A stretch of 64,000 nucleotides of DNA from Mycolicibacterium vinylchloridicum. Its GTDB lineage: Bacteria > Actinomycetota > Actinomycetes > Mycobacteriales > Mycobacteriaceae. Each line of letters opens with the position of its first letter. Within the stretch, counting starts at the first letter, position 1. The notes beneath the pieces are model-generated. The model did no database searches. It had not been told where the DNA came from and was given only the letters and a program-made list of their open reading frames with translations. Shown here in pieces: positions 63,714-64,000 of the stretch. The stretch spans positions 62,001-126,000 of the forward strand of contig NZ_JACBJQ010000009.1 of assembly GCF_013404075.1 (NCBI RefSeq). Direction: 5' to 3'. A program made the position numbers and the translations under genes.

Positions 63714-64000
63714 GTGCCGGAACCAATGCTTGCCCATGCGGTGATGTCGGACTGGGCCACCGCCGCGCGCCCGGCCGTGATCTTCGATTTCAACGGGACG
63801 CTCTCCGATGACGAGCCGATCCTGTTCCGCATCTTCAGTGAGCTGTTCAGCGCCCATTTGGGCTGGTCGATGACCCAGCAGGACTACGACAGCCAGCTTC
63901 TGGGCCACAGCGATCGCGAAATCGTCGAGAAGGCGCTGGAGATCACCGGCGTCGAGCGTGACGTCGACGCGCTGCTCGAACTGCGTAAGGGGCGCTACCG
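63714..64000 (+). CDS. HAD-superfamily phosphatase, N-terminal part (cut by window edge)
   Basis: GTG 63714 starts MPEPMLAHAVMSDWATAARP and runs off the right edge after about 95 residues. The HAD nucleophile motif appears as VIFDFNGTLSDDEP; the second Asp of the common DxDGT is Asn (DFNGT), a variant also seen in beta-phosphoglucomutase-like enzymes. A helical cap segment follows (FSELFSAHLGWSMTQQDYDS). It is divergent from the choline-kinase-like gene. Substrate unknown. Confidence 0.85.
   Translation, partial: MPEPMLAHAVMSDWATAARPAVIFDFNGTLSDDEPILFRIFSELFSAHLGWSMTQQDYDSQLLGHSDREIVEKALEITGVERDVDALLELRKGRY

Overview
The window is high-GC actinobacterial DNA, almost certainly from a mycobacterium and probably a fast-growing Mycolicibacterium-type species (the species is inference). 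The evidence is the gene order infA-rpmJ-rpsM-rpsK-rpsD-rpoA-rplQ-truA-cutinases, then an ESX-4 type VII secretion locus, then rplM-rpsI-glmM-glmS-nnr-gadB. This is the order around Rv3462c to Rv3432c in M. tuberculosis, with several extra blocks inserted. Starts are often GTG, and infA starts with TTG. No tRNA, rRNA, CRISPR array or insertion sequence was recognised.

Layout. (1) 1-2952: a damaged kdp potassium operon on the minus strand: a 27-residue ORF, kdpF and kdpA, then a short kdpD-like histidine kinase fused directly behind kdpA, then kdpE. kdpB, kdpC and the sensory half of kdpD are missing. (2) 3397-5894: two tandem, degenerate PLP-barrel (LysA-like) proteins and rmlB. (3) 5925-11717: a probable five-gene minus-strand operon, consisting of a response regulator/thioredoxin-reductase-like fusion, a cyclic-nucleotide-binding histidine kinase, and three tandem F420-type LLM oxidoreductases. 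(4) 11977-16643: ribosomal protein, RNA polymerase alpha and truA genes. (5) 16640-19455: four cutinase-like secreted hydrolases. (6) 19517-22431: a transporter, a CGNR regulator and an enoyl-reductase-like gene.

(7) 22428-31458: the most unusual block. Two divergent operons share an 82 bp intergenic region. One holds two unrecognised proteins, a class III cyclase/ATPase/TPR giant and a phytoene-desaturase-like flavoprotein. The other holds an unrecognised protein with a beta-sandwich-like C-terminus and an isoprenyl diphosphate synthase. The coupling by overlaps suggests one system linking isoprenoid chemistry to a cyclase-type sensor; this is inference. (8) 31531-40648: ESX-4 (eccB4, mycP4, eccD4, eccC4, an Rv3446c-type gene, esxU, esxT), with an unusually short EccD4. 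(9) 40857-47850: an alcohol/aldehyde dehydrogenase module with its GAF-type regulator, a second CGNR regulator, a DinB-like protein and a thioesterase, placed between esxT and rplM.

(10) 48033-51246: rplM, rpsI, a small secreted protein and glmM. (11) 51296-52872: a pair resembling type VII secretion substrates. (12) 52957-58395: an LLM oxidoreductase, a hydrolase-fold protein without its nucleophile, glmS and nnr. glmM and glmS both serve UDP-GlcNAc synthesis. (13) 58407-64000: gadB, a deazaflavin (F420)-type oxidoreductase, and a divergent group made of a dimethylglycine-dehydrogenase-like flavoprotein, a choline-kinase-like kinase and a HAD phosphatase cut by the window edge.
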